A stretch of 64,000 nucleotides of DNA from Acetobacter syzygii (GCF_000964225.1 NZ_BAMZ01000010.1:1-64000), one strand, 5' to 3'. Positions 25,861-37,187 are shown, counted from the stretch's first letter. Numbers and translations are program-made. The notes: generated from the letters alone by a model not told the origin.

Positions 25861-27561
25861 ATGCTGACCATTGAACTTATTCTGCTCTTGCTGCTGCTGA
25901 CTGCCGTAAGCAGCCTGATCGCCCTGCGCTTCCGTCAGAAGGTGCCGCAGCCTGTTATTCTTATTGCATTGGGCGTAGGGGCCGGGCTTGCGGGTATGCA
26001 CCTGCGCCTGCACCCCGAACTGTTCATGTTCGTCTTTTTGCCGCCCCTGCTGTTTGCCGATGCGTTCCGTATGCCCCTGCGCGAATTTGGTGAACTGCGT
26101 GGGCCAATCCTGTTTTTGGCCTTTGGGCTGGTGGTGTTGAGCACGCTGCTGTGTGGCTATGCCATCCACTGGATTTTGCCGGTTATGAGCCTGCCTGTCT
26201 GCTTTACGCTGGCGGCGGCTCTTTCCCCCACGGATACGGTTGCGGTCAGCAGCCTTATCAAGGGGCGGCGGGTGCCTACCCGGCTGTTGCAGCTCCTCTC
26301 GGGCGAGGCGCTGTTTAACGACGCATCGGGCCTTGTCTGCTTCCGTTTTGCCATGGCAGATGCCCTTACGGGCGAGTTTTCCTACCAGCAGGCTTTTGGC
26401 ACGTTTCTGCTCGTGGCATGTGGTGGTCTGGCCATTGGCGGGGCCGTGGCATGGGTCGCAACCCGGTTTAATAAAATGCTGACCCGATCAGGATATGATG
26501 AGACCCAGTCCCAGATCGTGCTTGTGCTGCTGTTGCCGTTTTTAATGTATGCCATGGCGGAAGCCGTGGGGTGCTCGGGTATTCTGGCTGCTGTTGCGGG
26601 CTGTATGGTGGTCAAACTTTCTGGTATTATTGAGGATGCCTCGACCACCACGCGCCTGCAGTCGACCACGGTGTGGACCATGGTCAGCTATGTTTTTAAC
26701 GCGCTTATTTTTCTATTTCTGGGCTTGCAGTTGCCAAGTCTGCTGCAAAGTGCGCGCACGCTGGTGCTGGCCCAGCATGTTGGCATGTGGCGGCTTGGCC
26801 TGCTGGTGGTGGAAATTTACGGCATTATGCTGGTCATGCGCTTTGCGGGGGTGTGGCTGTCCATTGCCTGCCGCTGGGCTTCCGCACGGATCAACCGTGT
26901 GCCGTTTGACCACCCCACGGGTTTTGCCGCCAGCCTGCTCCTGACTTTTGCCGGGGTACGGGGTGCGGTTACGCTGGCTGCGGTTCTGTCCCTGCCAACG
27001 GGGGAGGATGGCACCATGTCCTTCCCTGCGCGTGAGCCGGTGGTGGTGATTGCAGCGGGTGTCATCATTCTCTCCTTACTGGTGGCGAGTGTGGTTATTC
27101 CATTTTGCCTCAGGTTCATTCCTCCCGAAGAGGTGGATAAAAACGCGCAGGAGGAAAACATGGCCCGCCAGAAGCTGCTGCGCGCCGCGCTTGAACTGCT
27201 GCACAAGGCGCAGACCATACCGGCCATAGAAACCCCGCCCGAAACCGAGGAAGAGAAGGCCGCGCTGGAGGAAGCCCGCGTGGAGGTTATTGACCGGTTG
27301 ACCAAGCTCTACCAGACCCGTCTGGAGCAGGAGGATGCAACCCCCCGCATTGCACAGGCTGACCGGCGGAACGCCATTCGCCATGCCCGCATGGAACTGG
27401 CCCTGCGTTTGCAGATTTTGCGGGCCGAGCGCCAGACCATGCGCACACTGGTGGCCGAGCAGGAGATTAATGACCAGACGGAGTGGAAGTTGCAGCAGGA
27501 GCTGGATTACGAGGAGGAGGTGATCCACGCCCTTGCCCAGCGCCTCCCGCGGGAGGGCTGA
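25861..27561 (+). CDS. CPA1-family Na+/H+ antiporter
   Basis: A 566-residue inner-membrane antiporter (YjcE/NhaP type) exchanging Na+ or K+ for H+ in pH and salt homeostasis, plausible in an acid-producing organism. The first 420 residues hold about 12 hydrophobic segments. The transport motif SGEALFNDASGLV (about residues 145-157, with the Asn-Asp pair) and SPTDTVAVSS upstream are intact, as is FAGVRGAVTLAA in the penultimate region. The last 140 residues are strongly charged and helical, a cytoplasmic regulatory tail. The start ATG 25861 begins directly with a hydrophobic helix. Confidence 0.92.
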   Translation: MLTIELILLLLLLTAVSSLIALRFRQKVPQPVILIALGVGAGLAGMHLRLHPELFMFVFLPPLLFADAFRMPLREFGELRGPILFLAFGLVVLSTLLCGYAIHWILPVMSLPVCFTLAAALSPTDTVAVSSLIKGRRVPTRLLQLLSGEALFNDASGLVCFRFAMADALTGEFSYQQAFGTFLLVACGGLAIGGAVAWVATRFNKMLTRSGYDETQSQIVLVLLLPFLMYAMAEAVGCSGILAAVAGCMVVKLSGIIEDASTTTRLQSTTVWTMVSYVFNALIFLFLGLQLPSLLQSARTLVLAQHVGMWRLGLLVVEIYGIMLVMRFAGVWLSIACRWASARINRVPFDHPTGFAASLLLTFAGVRGAVTLAAVLSLPTGEDGTMSFPAREPVVVIAAGVIILSLLVASVVIPFCLRFIPPEEVDKNAQEENMARQKLLRAALELLHKAQTIPAIETPPETEEEKAALEEARVEVIDRLTKLYQTRLEQEDATPRIAQADRRNAIRHARMELALRLQILRAERQTMRTLVAEQEINDQTEWKLQQELDYEEEVIHALAQRLPREG

Positions 27562-27599
27562 TTGCGTGGCGGAAGGTGGGCGTGCCGGTGTGCTCCCGC

Positions 27600-29864
27600 C
27601 TACGGCATGGCCTGATCAAGGAGTATTTCCACCCCCGGCACAATCCGTTGGATCAGATCCCCTGCGGGTTGTGGCGTGTTGGTCACGACATGAATACTGG
27701 CTGAGGCGGCAATGCCCCGCTTGGCATCGTTCAGCGCCTCCCGCGCGTTTTCGCGCCAGTTAAGCGTATGGGCGGTGCCAAGGGCTGCAAGCCCCGCACG
27801 GGCCAGCCGTGCCAGTTGGGCCGAAGCAGCCATGGCTGGGGTCAATGCCGCATTGTGTGCGGCTGCGTGTTCGAACGCGCTGTTGTTGTTGGCCCATAGT
27901 GTTAACAGCCGCTCCAGTTCGGGGCGTAGTTCTGTGTGCCCGCTCATAAAAGCCTGTGCCAGAGCATTAAAATTTTCGGCTTCAAAGCTATCGGGGCTGG
28001 CAATGTCTGCTGGTGTGCCAAGGGGCTGCAAGGTGGCGGTCTGTTTGTGCCGGATCTGTAAAAATTCATGGTTGTGGGCGTAATTGCGCACGGGGGAGAC
28101 AACGCTGAACAGCCTGCTGGCGGCTTCGGTCTGGCCCGGGGCCAGCCGTTCCAGCATATGCCGGGTATTGGTGCGGGCGTTCAGGCCCAGCAGGTCCAGC
28201 CGGTCTTCCATAATGGCCAGTCTGGGGTACAGGGTGGCTGCATTGCATTGTGCAGCAGGCGACCAGAACCGCTCAGCCAGTGCCGCAGTGCGTGGCCACA
28301 GACGGGCATCCAGCATTTCGGGCGAGACAACCTCGGTCCATAAGGCGGCCTCAGCCCCCATTACATGGCTTTTCTGCTCATTGGTAAGGGGGGGCAGGGG
28401 GGCATCTGCCGGTTTATCCGCCACGGCCGGGGGAGGCGTGGTGGGTGTGTCCGGCGGGGTGGGGCCGGTGGTCTGGGCTGCGGCCTGTGCTTCTGCCGCG
28501 TCCTTGCGGGTGTCCAGCGGGTCGGTGGTGTAATAGGCGCTGGCAGGGAGTAAGCGGTCCAGATAATACGGGCCGGACACAACCGTGGGGTGGCCTGCTG
28601 CCGTTGCCTGAGCCGTATGGGCAGGGCCGCGCCAGCTTTCTATAATGGTATCGGGCGGTATGTCCGCCTCCTGTACCTCGTCCCAGCCCATAATGGTTTT
28701 GCCCTGCTGGCGTAAGGCATGGGCCACGCGGCGGGTATAGTCTGCCTGCAAAGCCGCGACCGAGGCTATGTGGTGCTGCTTCATGTAGGCTGCAATATGG
28801 GGGGACTGCGTCCATTGTCTGGCGACAACCTCATCCCCCCCAATATGAAAAACAGGGTCGGGGAACAGGGCTGCCATTTCAGCGTACACAGCGCTGACAA
28901 AGCCGGGAGTTGCGGGGTTTGTCGGGTCGAGTGCTGCCCGGTTGATCTCTGCGCGGTCTGTGGTGTTGAGCGGCAGATTGGCAGCGTAGCGGGGGTAAGC
29001 CAGCAGCATGGCGTAGCTGTGGCCGGGGGTATCAAACTCCGGCACAACGCGAATGCCCCTGTCCGCAGCTTCGCGCACAAGCTGGTGGATCTGTTCCTGC
29101 GTGTAATACTGCCCGTGGCTGCCAATTTTATGCAGGCGCGGGAAGCGTTTGCTTTCCACCCTGAATGCCGCCCCATCTGAAAGATGTATGTGCAGCACAT
29201 TCAGTTTGACCATTTCCATTGCGTCCAGCTGGCGCAAAAGATCTGGCAGCGGCATAAAGTGCCTGCTTGTATCCAGCATCAGCCCGCGCCATGCAAAACG
29301 GGGCATGTCCTCCATATGGGCCTGTGCAAGCACTGGCCCATCCAGCTCCTGCCTTACAAGCTGGCTCAGGCTGGTCATGCCGTGCAGCGCGCCTGCTGGC
29401 CCTTGGGCGGTAAGGGTTATGCCGGAAGGGGCTACGTCCAGCCTGTATCCTTCCTGCATGGCAGGACCGGGGAAGGCAGGGTCTTTGGCAAGCTGAATAT
29501 GCAGCACAAGCCCCCCTTGCGTGGGAGGTGTGTTAGCAAAAGTGATCTGCTGGCCAGCAAGAGTGGAAAGTCTTATGCGTAGGCGCTCTGCTGCGCGGAG
29601 CAGTAAGGGGGTAGGGGCTGTGCTCCACTGCACAGTCAGGCTGGACGGCAGGGCAAAAGCTGCCCCTGTGGTTTGCAGGATGGCCGGAGCAGGCATAACC
29701 AGCGGCGGCTGCACCTGATTGCGGGCAAAGGCCGGGGGCATGTTGGCCTGCTGCCCATCCAGCCCTGTTTGTGCCAGAGTTGGGTGTGGCATGGCGCACA
29801 AACCAAGAAGGCTGGAGGCAAGCAGGAGCCCGGAGGGAAGTTTTTTGAAAAACTGGTAGGTCAT
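27600..29864 (-). CDS. Exported beta-N-acetylhexosaminidase (glycoside hydrolase family 20)
   Basis: Releases terminal GlcNAc or GalNAc from chitin, peptidoglycan fragments or glycoproteins by substrate-assisted catalysis. The 754-residue protein has a signal peptide, an N-terminal GH20b domain (about residues 55-185) and the TIM-barrel catalytic domain. It shows FAWRGLMLDTSRHF, VVPEFDTPGHS and the catalytic Asp-Glu pair in FHIGGDEV. A Pro/Thr/Ala-rich insertion (QTTGPTPPDTPTTPPPAV) interrupts the barrel near residue 490. It is the last gene downstream of the SSS symporter and murQ on the same strand (77-base gap), so it probably acts in the periplasm or outside on amino-sugar polymers whose products the other two handle. 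Confidence 0.92.
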   Translation of the reverse strand: MTYQFFKKLPSGLLLASSLLGLCAMPHPTLAQTGLDGQQANMPPAFARNQVQPPLVMPAPAILQTTGAAFALPSSLTVQWSTAPTPLLLRAAERLRIRLSTLAGQQITFANTPPTQGGLVLHIQLAKDPAFPGPAMQEGYRLDVAPSGITLTAQGPAGALHGMTSLSQLVRQELDGPVLAQAHMEDMPRFAWRGLMLDTSRHFMPLPDLLRQLDAMEMVKLNVLHIHLSDGAAFRVESKRFPRLHKIGSHGQYYTQEQIHQLVREAADRGIRVVPEFDTPGHSYAMLLAYPRYAANLPLNTTDRAEINRAALDPTNPATPGFVSAVYAEMAALFPDPVFHIGGDEVVARQWTQSPHIAAYMKQHHIASVAALQADYTRRVAHALRQQGKTIMGWDEVQEADIPPDTIIESWRGPAHTAQATAAGHPTVVSGPYYLDRLLPASAYYTTDPLDTRKDAAEAQAAAQTTGPTPPDTPTTPPPAVADKPADAPLPPLTNEQKSHVMGAEAALWTEVVSPEMLDARLWPRTAALAERFWSPAAQCNAATLYPRLAIMEDRLDLLGLNARTNTRHMLERLAPGQTEAASRLFSVVSPVRNYAHNHEFLQIRHKQTATLQPLGTPADIASPDSFEAENFNALAQAFMSGHTELRPELERLLTLWANNNSAFEHAAAHNAALTPAMAASAQLARLARAGLAALGTAHTLNWRENAREALNDAKRGIAASASIHVVTNTPQPAGDLIQRIVPGVEILLDQAMP

Positions 29865-29940
29865 GGCAAGGGGTTTTTCTGCATGGTCTGCTGGAAAAGG
29901 GGGAATGGTCCGTGCCGCATCCATTGGCCCACCTGCATGA

Positions 29941-30903
29941 TTATGATGAGGGCTGGTTGCTGGCCATGGGGCCTACGCCGCGTGCGGCCTGCACGGCCAG
30001 CAGATCAAGCGCTCTGCGTAAATGGCCGTCGCACAGGCGCAGCAGCATCCGACCCTGTGCGGGTTCCAGCCCCTGGCGGAGCAATATGGCCAGTTTGATC
30101 GATCCATCGGCTTTAAGCAGAGCCGCCTGCGCCTGCTCGTCCGAACAGTCGGTCAGTTTTGTAATCATACGCAGGGCGCGGTGGACCAGCTTGGCGTTTA
30201 CAATCCGCATGTCCACCATATGCCCCCGCCATGTATGGCCCAGACGCACCATAAGGGTGGTGGAGAGCAGGTTGAGGCAGATTTTTTGCGCTGTTCCCGC
30301 CTTCATACGCGTGGAACCTGCAACGACTTCCGGCCCGGTTTCGGTCAGAATGCCAATATCGGTTTCGGCCAGCAGGCGTGCGTTGGGGGTGCAGGACAGG
30401 CCAATGGTCAGGCTGCCACAAAAGCGCGCACTGGCAAGGGCGGCGCAGGTGTAAGGGGTGCCCCCACTGGCGGCAATGCCAATAACCACATCGTCCGCAG
30501 TGGGTGTGTGGCTGCTTATGGCGCGCTGGGCTTCCTCCTCGTCATCCTCCGCCCCTTCCACAGGGCTGAACAGGGCTGCCTCTCCCCCGGCCAGAAGCAG
30601 GACCAGCCGCTCGGATGGCCAGCCATAGGTGGGGATCAGTTCCACGCCATCCTGCAACCCAATACGGCCCGATGTTCCTGCGCCAACGTAAAAAAGCCTT
30701 CCTCCCCGTTCCAGTCGGGGAAGAGCCTGGGCAATGGCGTCTTCCATGTTGGGCAAGGCGGCCTTAACGGCGGCTGTGGCGGCAAGCTGGCTTTCCAGCA
30801 GGGCCTCCAGCACGGTGCCGGTGGGCCATGTATCCAGCCCATCGTACCGGGGGTCCTGCATTTCGGTCCGGGGGGGCTGGTGGGGAGTGTGCTGTGTGGT
30901 CAT
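29941..30903 (-). CDS. murQ: N-acetylmuramic acid 6-phosphate etherase
   Basis: Cleaves the lactyl ether of MurNAc-6-phosphate to GlcNAc-6-phosphate and D-lactate during cell-wall recycling; cytoplasmic. The 320-residue protein has the SIS sugar-isomerase fold. GRLFYVGAGTSGRIG is the phosphosugar loop. VIGIAASGGTPYTC, and the later EVVAGSTRMKAGTAQK with its catalytic Glu region, follow in the usual order. ATG 30903 overlaps the stop of the symporter gene by four bases (ATGA), so the two are translationally coupled. No MurNAc kinase (amgK/anmK) or PTS gene is adjacent; the phosphorylated substrate must be made elsewhere. Confidence 0.95.
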   Translation of the reverse strand: MTTQHTPHQPPRTEMQDPRYDGLDTWPTGTVLEALLESQLAATAAVKAALPNMEDAIAQALPRLERGGRLFYVGAGTSGRIGLQDGVELIPTYGWPSERLVLLLAGGEAALFSPVEGAEDDEEEAQRAISSHTPTADDVVIGIAASGGTPYTCAALASARFCGSLTIGLSCTPNARLLAETDIGILTETGPEVVAGSTRMKAGTAQKICLNLLSTTLMVRLGHTWRGHMVDMRIVNAKLVHRALRMITKLTDCSDEQAQAALLKADGSIKLAILLRQGLEPAQGRMLLRLCDGHLRRALDLLAVQAARGVGPMASNQPSS

Positions 30904-32396
30904 GGTGGCGGCTTCCGGTTGCGGACACGCAGGGTGCAAAGAACAGGGTGCACCATATGGAACAACCCTGCCAGTCCGAACAGGGCAACCATGCCCAGCA
31001 CAATAAGCCACGGAAAGGCGAGGGACTGCCCATATGGGCGGAACACAAGCATGGTCCACACCATAAGTGGTATGCTTATGGCAAAGGCGGGTGCCAGAAC
31101 CCGCGCGGTGGCCCGGCGCATGGCCATGCCAGCTACAAAGGTGCCCAGCATGGGCCCATAGCCGCAGGCTGCTATGGACAGACCGAGTATAACGGCGGAC
31201 TGGCTCCCATGGGCAAACAGGCCCGCGCAGCCAACAAGCGCGCAGGCCCATGCCACAGTAATGAGCCGTGCAAAACCCAGTGCCGAACACCCCATAGCGC
31301 GGGCGGCACGGGCGCACAGGGGCGCAAAATCTCCCACACTGGCCGCAGTCATGGCGGAGAGCGTGGCTGAGAGCGAGCCCATGGTGGCGGCCAGAATACC
31401 CGCAAGCATAAGCCCCCGCAGACCCGGTGGCAGGTCCTGCACAATATAGGCGGGAAAAATGGCATCCGTGCTGGCAAAGCCCATCTGGGCCAGTGTTTGC
31501 CCGCCGTTGCGGGCCCAGAGCAGCACCCCGGTCAGGGAGAGCAGGGCAAACAGTATGCCCACCCCTACCGCACTGCCCATAAGAGCCAGCCGGGCATCCC
31601 GCAGGCTACGGGCCGCCAGCATACGCTGGACCATAAGCTGGTCAGTGCCGTGGGAGGCAACGGAGAGCAGTGCGCCACCGCCAATGGCTGCAAATGGGGT
31701 AAATGCGCTGTGCAGGAAGGACGCATGGTGGGCAAACAGGTGTAGCCGCCCCGCCTGTTGCAGCGTATGCCACGTGCCCGCCGGAGCCTTGTGCCAAAGC
31801 AGGGCAACGCAGGCCAGAGCACCGGAGAGGTAAAGGCAGAACTGAATACTGTCCGACCAGACTACGGCCTTTAAGCCACCGCAGACTGTGTAGAGCAGGG
31901 TGAGCAGCATAATCACGCCCAGCAGCAGGGGCTGGGGCAGGTGCCACTGCATGGCGGCCAGCATGGTGGCAAGGGGGAGCATTCCGGCAAACAGACGCAC
32001 GGCCTCCGCCAGCAGCCGGGTGACCAAAAACGTGGCGGATGCCAGCCGTTGCATGGTTGGCCCAAAGCGCTGGCCCAGCCAGTCATATGCGCTGAGCATC
32101 CGCCCCTGCTGGTACAGAGGTAAAAACAGCCATGCCACAAGAGCGCGCCCAAGCAGGTAACCCACGGCCAACCCAACAAAAACCATACCCGACTGGTAGG
32201 CAATGCCCGGAACACCAATAACGGTGAGTGTTGAGGTCTCCGTGGCAACAAGGGAAAGGCAGAGTGCCCACCATGGCAGATCTCCATGCCCTTCCAGATA
32301 GGACATGGAGGAGGACTGACGCCCCGCCAGCACAAGGGCTGCAACCGGCATGGCCGCCAGATAGGCCAGCATGACCAGCAGGTCGGTAAGGCTCAT
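30900..32396 (-). CDS. Sodium:solute symporter (SSS family), probably for an amino sugar
   Basis: A 498-residue inner-membrane Na+-coupled symporter with 13 hydrophobic segments. GHGDLPWWALCLSLVATETST in the first part, where the S/T-rich helix forms the Na+ site, and TATMGSLSATLSAM-like sequence in helix 8 are SSS landmarks. Tight coupling to murQ, with a hexosaminidase gene behind, suggests uptake of MurNAc, anhydro-MurNAc or GlcNAc-containing sugars. This substrate is inference from neighbours. ATG 32396 is chosen over the upstream frame because the protein then begins MSLTDLLVMLAYL. Confidence 0.88.
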   Translation of the reverse strand: MSLTDLLVMLAYLAAMPVAALVLAGRQSSSMSYLEGHGDLPWWALCLSLVATETSTLTVIGVPGIAYQSGMVFVGLAVGYLLGRALVAWLFLPLYQQGRMLSAYDWLGQRFGPTMQRLASATFLVTRLLAEAVRLFAGMLPLATMLAAMQWHLPQPLLLGVIMLLTLLYTVCGGLKAVVWSDSIQFCLYLSGALACVALLWHKAPAGTWHTLQQAGRLHLFAHHASFLHSAFTPFAAIGGGALLSVASHGTDQLMVQRMLAARSLRDARLALMGSAVGVGILFALLSLTGVLLWARNGGQTLAQMGFASTDAIFPAYIVQDLPPGLRGLMLAGILAATMGSLSATLSAMTAASVGDFAPLCARAARAMGCSALGFARLITVAWACALVGCAGLFAHGSQSAVILGLSIAACGYGPMLGTFVAGMAMRRATARVLAPAFAISIPLMVWTMLVFRPYGQSLAFPWLIVLGMVALFGLAGLFHMVHPVLCTLRVRNRKPPP

Positions 32397-32702
32397 GGTG
32401 CGGTCCTGTTCATGCCGGGCCGCAGGTGCGGGGCAGGGTAAAAGTAGGGTGGAGCAAAGTCTTGGGGCACGGGCCAGACAGACAAAAAGCACAATGTGGC
32501 GGAAGTGTAGGAACAGCGCGTGCGGGCATCAACCCACTATTGCATTCTGTGTGCGCCGGTTCCACGCACGGAGGAGGAACATTCCTCGCCGGAGTGTGAA
32601 AACAGTGTGCTTGGCGCAGGGGGCTGGCGGGCGGTAACCTGCCGGGTAACAAATGCCTGCGATCAGGTCTGGTCTGGTCGATGTGCCAGTGGAGGAACCG
32701 TT
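32397..32702. other. 306-base divergent intergenic region
   Basis: Lies between the symporter operon (minus) and msrB (plus). An open frame on the plus strand runs through it into msrB, but its peptide is Cys/Arg-rich and not part of any MsrB. No clear operator or RNA structure was recognised. Confidence 0.35.
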
Positions 32703-33149
32703 ATGACCAAAGAATGCAGTTCTGGTGGGTGTGGCCCCCGTGCGCCCCTGACCGCGGAACAGGAGCAGATTCTGCTTGGCCACGGTACGGAATACCCCGG
32801 CTCCAGCCCGTTGAATGGGGAAAAACGGCAGGGCACTTACCATTGTGCTGCCTGTGGCACCCTGCTGTTCCGCTCCACCGCCAAGTACGAGAGCGGGAGC
32901 GGCTGGCCCTCCTTCTGGGCGGCGGAGCCAGAAGGCGTGGCTACCCGGCGGGATACAAGCCACGGCATGGTCCGGCAGGAGGTGCATTGTGCGGAGTGCG
33001 GAGGGCACCTGGGCCATGTTTTCCCCGATGGGCCACCGCCCACGGGGTTGCGTTACTGCATGAACGGGCTTGCGCTGGATTTCAGACCCGAGCAGCCGGG
33101 TAAGGCGGCCTCCTCTTCCTCCGTGGAACAGGGTGGCTGGTGCGCCTGA
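32703..33149 (+). CDS. msrB: Peptide-methionine (R)-S-oxide reductase
   Basis: Repairs methionine-R-sulfoxide in oxidised proteins using thioredoxin. The 148-residue protein has GTEYPGSSPLNG, the two zinc-binding CxxC pairs (CAACG and CAECG), SGSGWPSFW, GHLGHVFPDGP and the catalytic Cys in LRYCMNGLALDF. Canonical members have N-S-A after RYC; this one has N-G-L, a small variation. ATG 32703 is chosen because homologues start close to this point. No signal peptide is visible, so it is cytoplasmic. Convergent with the TetR gene, only 6 bases apart. Confidence 0.93.
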   Translation: MTKECSSGGCGPRAPLTAEQEQILLGHGTEYPGSSPLNGEKRQGTYHCAACGTLLFRSTAKYESGSGWPSFWAAEPEGVATRRDTSHGMVRQEVHCAECGGHLGHVFPDGPPPTGLRYCMNGLALDFRPEQPGKAASSSSVEQGGWCA

Positions 33150-33155
33150 TGCCCG

Positions 33156-33845
33156 TTATGCCGGAGCTTCCTGCGTGGAGAGGGAGGGGGCGACTGGCCT
33201 GCCCCCCACGGCACTGAGGAAAAAAGACCACGCCTCGTTAAAAAACAGATCGCGCTCAGGCTCGGTCTGCAGGGGGTTCAGGCCAAACAGGCTGTCTTCC
33301 ATGGGCCAGCCGGTAATCATGCCTGTCAGCAGGCGGGCGGTGGTGTCCGTTGCGTAGCCGGGGTTAATCTGCCCCTTCTGTTCCGCCGCCTTGAGCAGAC
33401 GGACAAAATTATTATGGAATGGCTGGCCAATGGCCATAACCGCCTGCTGCTGCAGGGAGGGATGGCGGTGCCCATCCGCTATGAGAATGCGGTAGGTGCC
33501 CAGTGCATCTGGCCGCAAGGTCAGGTCGAGCATCAGGCGGCTTATGTGGCGCAGTTCTTCCAGCGGGTTGGTCAGAGGGGTTTCCTCCATCGCGCGTAGG
33601 ACCGAGCCGGTCAGGTTGGTCACAACCGCAATGAACAGCGCCTCCTTGGAAGGGTAACGCCGGTAGAGGGTCTGCTTGCTGGCGCACGCCTTACGCGCGA
33701 TCTGGTCTATGGATGTGCCTGCATAGCCATGCTGCACAAACAGACCGGCCGCGATTTCCAGCAGATACTGGTCCAGATCTTCGGTTACATCGGTTGTTGG
33801 TCGTCCACAGCGCCGTTTACGCCCCTGCAGGCAAGGGTTTGCCAT
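33156..33845 (-). CDS. TetR-family transcriptional regulator
   Basis: A 229-residue repressor. The N-terminal helix-turn-helix is recognisable in FVQHGYAGTSIDQIARKA followed by CASKQTLYRRYPSKEALF. A C-terminal ligand-binding domain of the AefR-like type follows (DLTLRPDALGTYRILIAD). The upstream frame is open to a TTG at 33923; ATG 33845 is the first ATG, but neither has a good ribosome-binding site, so the start is uncertain. It is divergent from the AI-2E-family permease gene across about 295 bases and may control it. Confidence 0.85.
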   Translation of the reverse strand: MANPCLQGRKRRCGRPTTDVTEDLDQYLLEIAAGLFVQHGYAGTSIDQIARKACASKQTLYRRYPSKEALFIAVVTNLTGSVLRAMEETPLTNPLEELRHISRLMLDLTLRPDALGTYRILIADGHRHPSLQQQAVMAIGQPFHNNFVRLLKAAEQKGQINPGYATDTTARLLTGMITGWPMEDSLFGLNPLQTEPERDLFFNEAWSFFLSAVGGRPVAPSLSTQEAPA

Positions 33846-34140
33846 GTCCAGCGGACGAGCGGCAAAGGTAAGGGCCTTGCTCAGGTACCCTTTGGGCGAA
33901 CGGGAGGTGGGGGGCTTAGACAACGATTATCCGCTTTGTGTGAACCGGGCAGGGGGGCGCAGTTGTTAACATATTTGCAATGTGGCTATTTTATATCTGG
34001 ATCCTGCTTATATTTCGAGGTCTTTTCCGCGCGACGCAAGAATGTGTTGCAAGAAAAAGGGGGTGTTCAGCCCACTCTTTTCCGCCACACACAAAACAGA
34101 TGTCCTTTGTGGCAAGCGATCATGTCAGGAAACAACCTCA

Positions 34141-35352
34141 GTGGAACAGCACAGAGTAGAGGGTGCACACGAACAGGGGCAGGGCTGCTGCCCCCCAACC
34201 AGTGCGCCCGTTGAGCCTTCTTCCCCCATGCCTGTGCGGGCCGGAATTGCTGATGGCGCGGCGCAGATAGCCGATCTGGCTGTTGCGACCCAGAAGCTGG
34301 AGCGCGTTATGCGGCGCTTTTACCAGCTTGCGGTTATGGTCGTGGCCGCCATGTGCGTGGGGCTGTTTATTTATGCCGGGGGCGCTGTGGTCATGGTGGT
34401 GTTTGCCTCGGCCCTGGTGGCTGTGGTGCTCCATGGAGCGGCACGGCTGATCTGCCGGGTGTTGCCCATACGGCAATGGGTGGCGGTGGTGCTGTTCCTT
34501 GCCGCCCTTGTGGGTGGGGTGTCTGGTGTTGTGCATGTTTCCGGCCCCGAACTGGTGACCCAGCTTTCCCACCTGTATGCAGCCCTGACCCACGAGCGCG
34601 ATGCTCTCCATGCAACGCTGGACCAGAACCCGGTCGGTCATTCGGTCCTTAACCATATTCCACGCTTTTTTGGAGGTAACCAGACATCCGGCCCCCTTGG
34701 ATCGGAGGGAGCAGGCGGTGGTATGGATTTTGCCGGGTCCATGACCAATGTGCTCACATCCACCTTTGGTTCGGCTGGTACGCTGGTGGTTATTGTGATT
34801 GCGGGGGTGTATTTTGCGCTCTCTCCGCATTTGTATGCCAATGGCCTGTTGCGGCTGGTGCCTACGCGCTACCGGCCCACAGCGCGCGCGTTAATCCGCA
34901 CTACGGCGCATGTGCTGTCCGCCTGGGTTGCCGGGCAGCTGCTGGATATGACCGTGGTGGGGGTGCTGACATGGGTCGGCCTTTCCCTGCTGGGAATGCC
35001 GCTGGCTTTTCCGTTGGGGCTTGTGGCCGGGACAGCCAACTTCATTCCCTATCTGGGCACATTTATCGGGGCTGTGCCCGCGCTGCTTATTGCCTTGTCC
35101 ATCAGCCCGCGGGAGGCCCTTATGGTGGCCGGGCTGTATGCGTTTATTCAGGCGTTTGAGGGGTATGTCATGTCTCCCTTCATTCAAAAACGCGCGGTCA
35201 GTATGCCGCCTGCACTGACCATTCTGTCCCAGACTATTTTTGGGGCTTTTCTGGGCATGTGGGGGTTTGCTTTTGCCTCCCCCATTACTGCGGTGCTGCT
35301 GGCCATGGTCGATCATCTGACCACCCCTTTGCCAGAGGACGAGCAGGTCTGA
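34141..35352 (+). CDS. AI-2E/PerM-family inner-membrane transporter
   Basis: A membrane protein of the AI-2E exporter-like (UPF0118/PerM) family with 7-8 hydrophobic segments. The conserved C-terminal core is clear: GMPLAFPLGLVAGTANFIPY-type segment near residues 280-300, then GTFIGAVPALLIAL and GYVMSPFIQKRAVSMPPAL. Family members include TqsA (autoinducer-2 export) and Na+/H+ exchangers, so substrate is open. An extracytoplasmic loop carries GNQTSGPLGSEGAGGG. The start is ambiguous: GTG 34141 has AGGA 10 bases upstream and is used here, while ATG 34228 would remove 29 hydrophilic residues. Confidence 0.82.
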   Translation: MEQHRVEGAHEQGQGCCPPTSAPVEPSSPMPVRAGIADGAAQIADLAVATQKLERVMRRFYQLAVMVVAAMCVGLFIYAGGAVVMVVFASALVAVVLHGAARLICRVLPIRQWVAVVLFLAALVGGVSGVVHVSGPELVTQLSHLYAALTHERDALHATLDQNPVGHSVLNHIPRFFGGNQTSGPLGSEGAGGGMDFAGSMTNVLTSTFGSAGTLVVIVIAGVYFALSPHLYANGLLRLVPTRYRPTARALIRTTAHVLSAWVAGQLLDMTVVGVLTWVGLSLLGMPLAFPLGLVAGTANFIPYLGTFIGAVPALLIALSISPREALMVAGLYAFIQAFEGYVMSPFIQKRAVSMPPALTILSQTIFGAFLGMWGFAFASPITAVLLAMVDHLTTPLPEDEQV

Positions 35353-35483
35353 TGTGTGCCATTGCGCCGCCTGCACGCCTTGATCCAGACCAAATTGGTC
35401 AAAACAGGAGCAGGCTGCGTTTTTGGGGGTGGTTTTCGCACGCCTGTCCATGCACATTCCACACAACAAAAATATCCGTTTGA

Positions 35484-37118
<1,635 letters not shown>

Positions 37119-37187
37119 AGGATCTGCGGGTTCCAAGCAAGGCCGGGGCAGGGGGTAAACCCTGCTCCAGCCGTGTGAATGGGGTGC

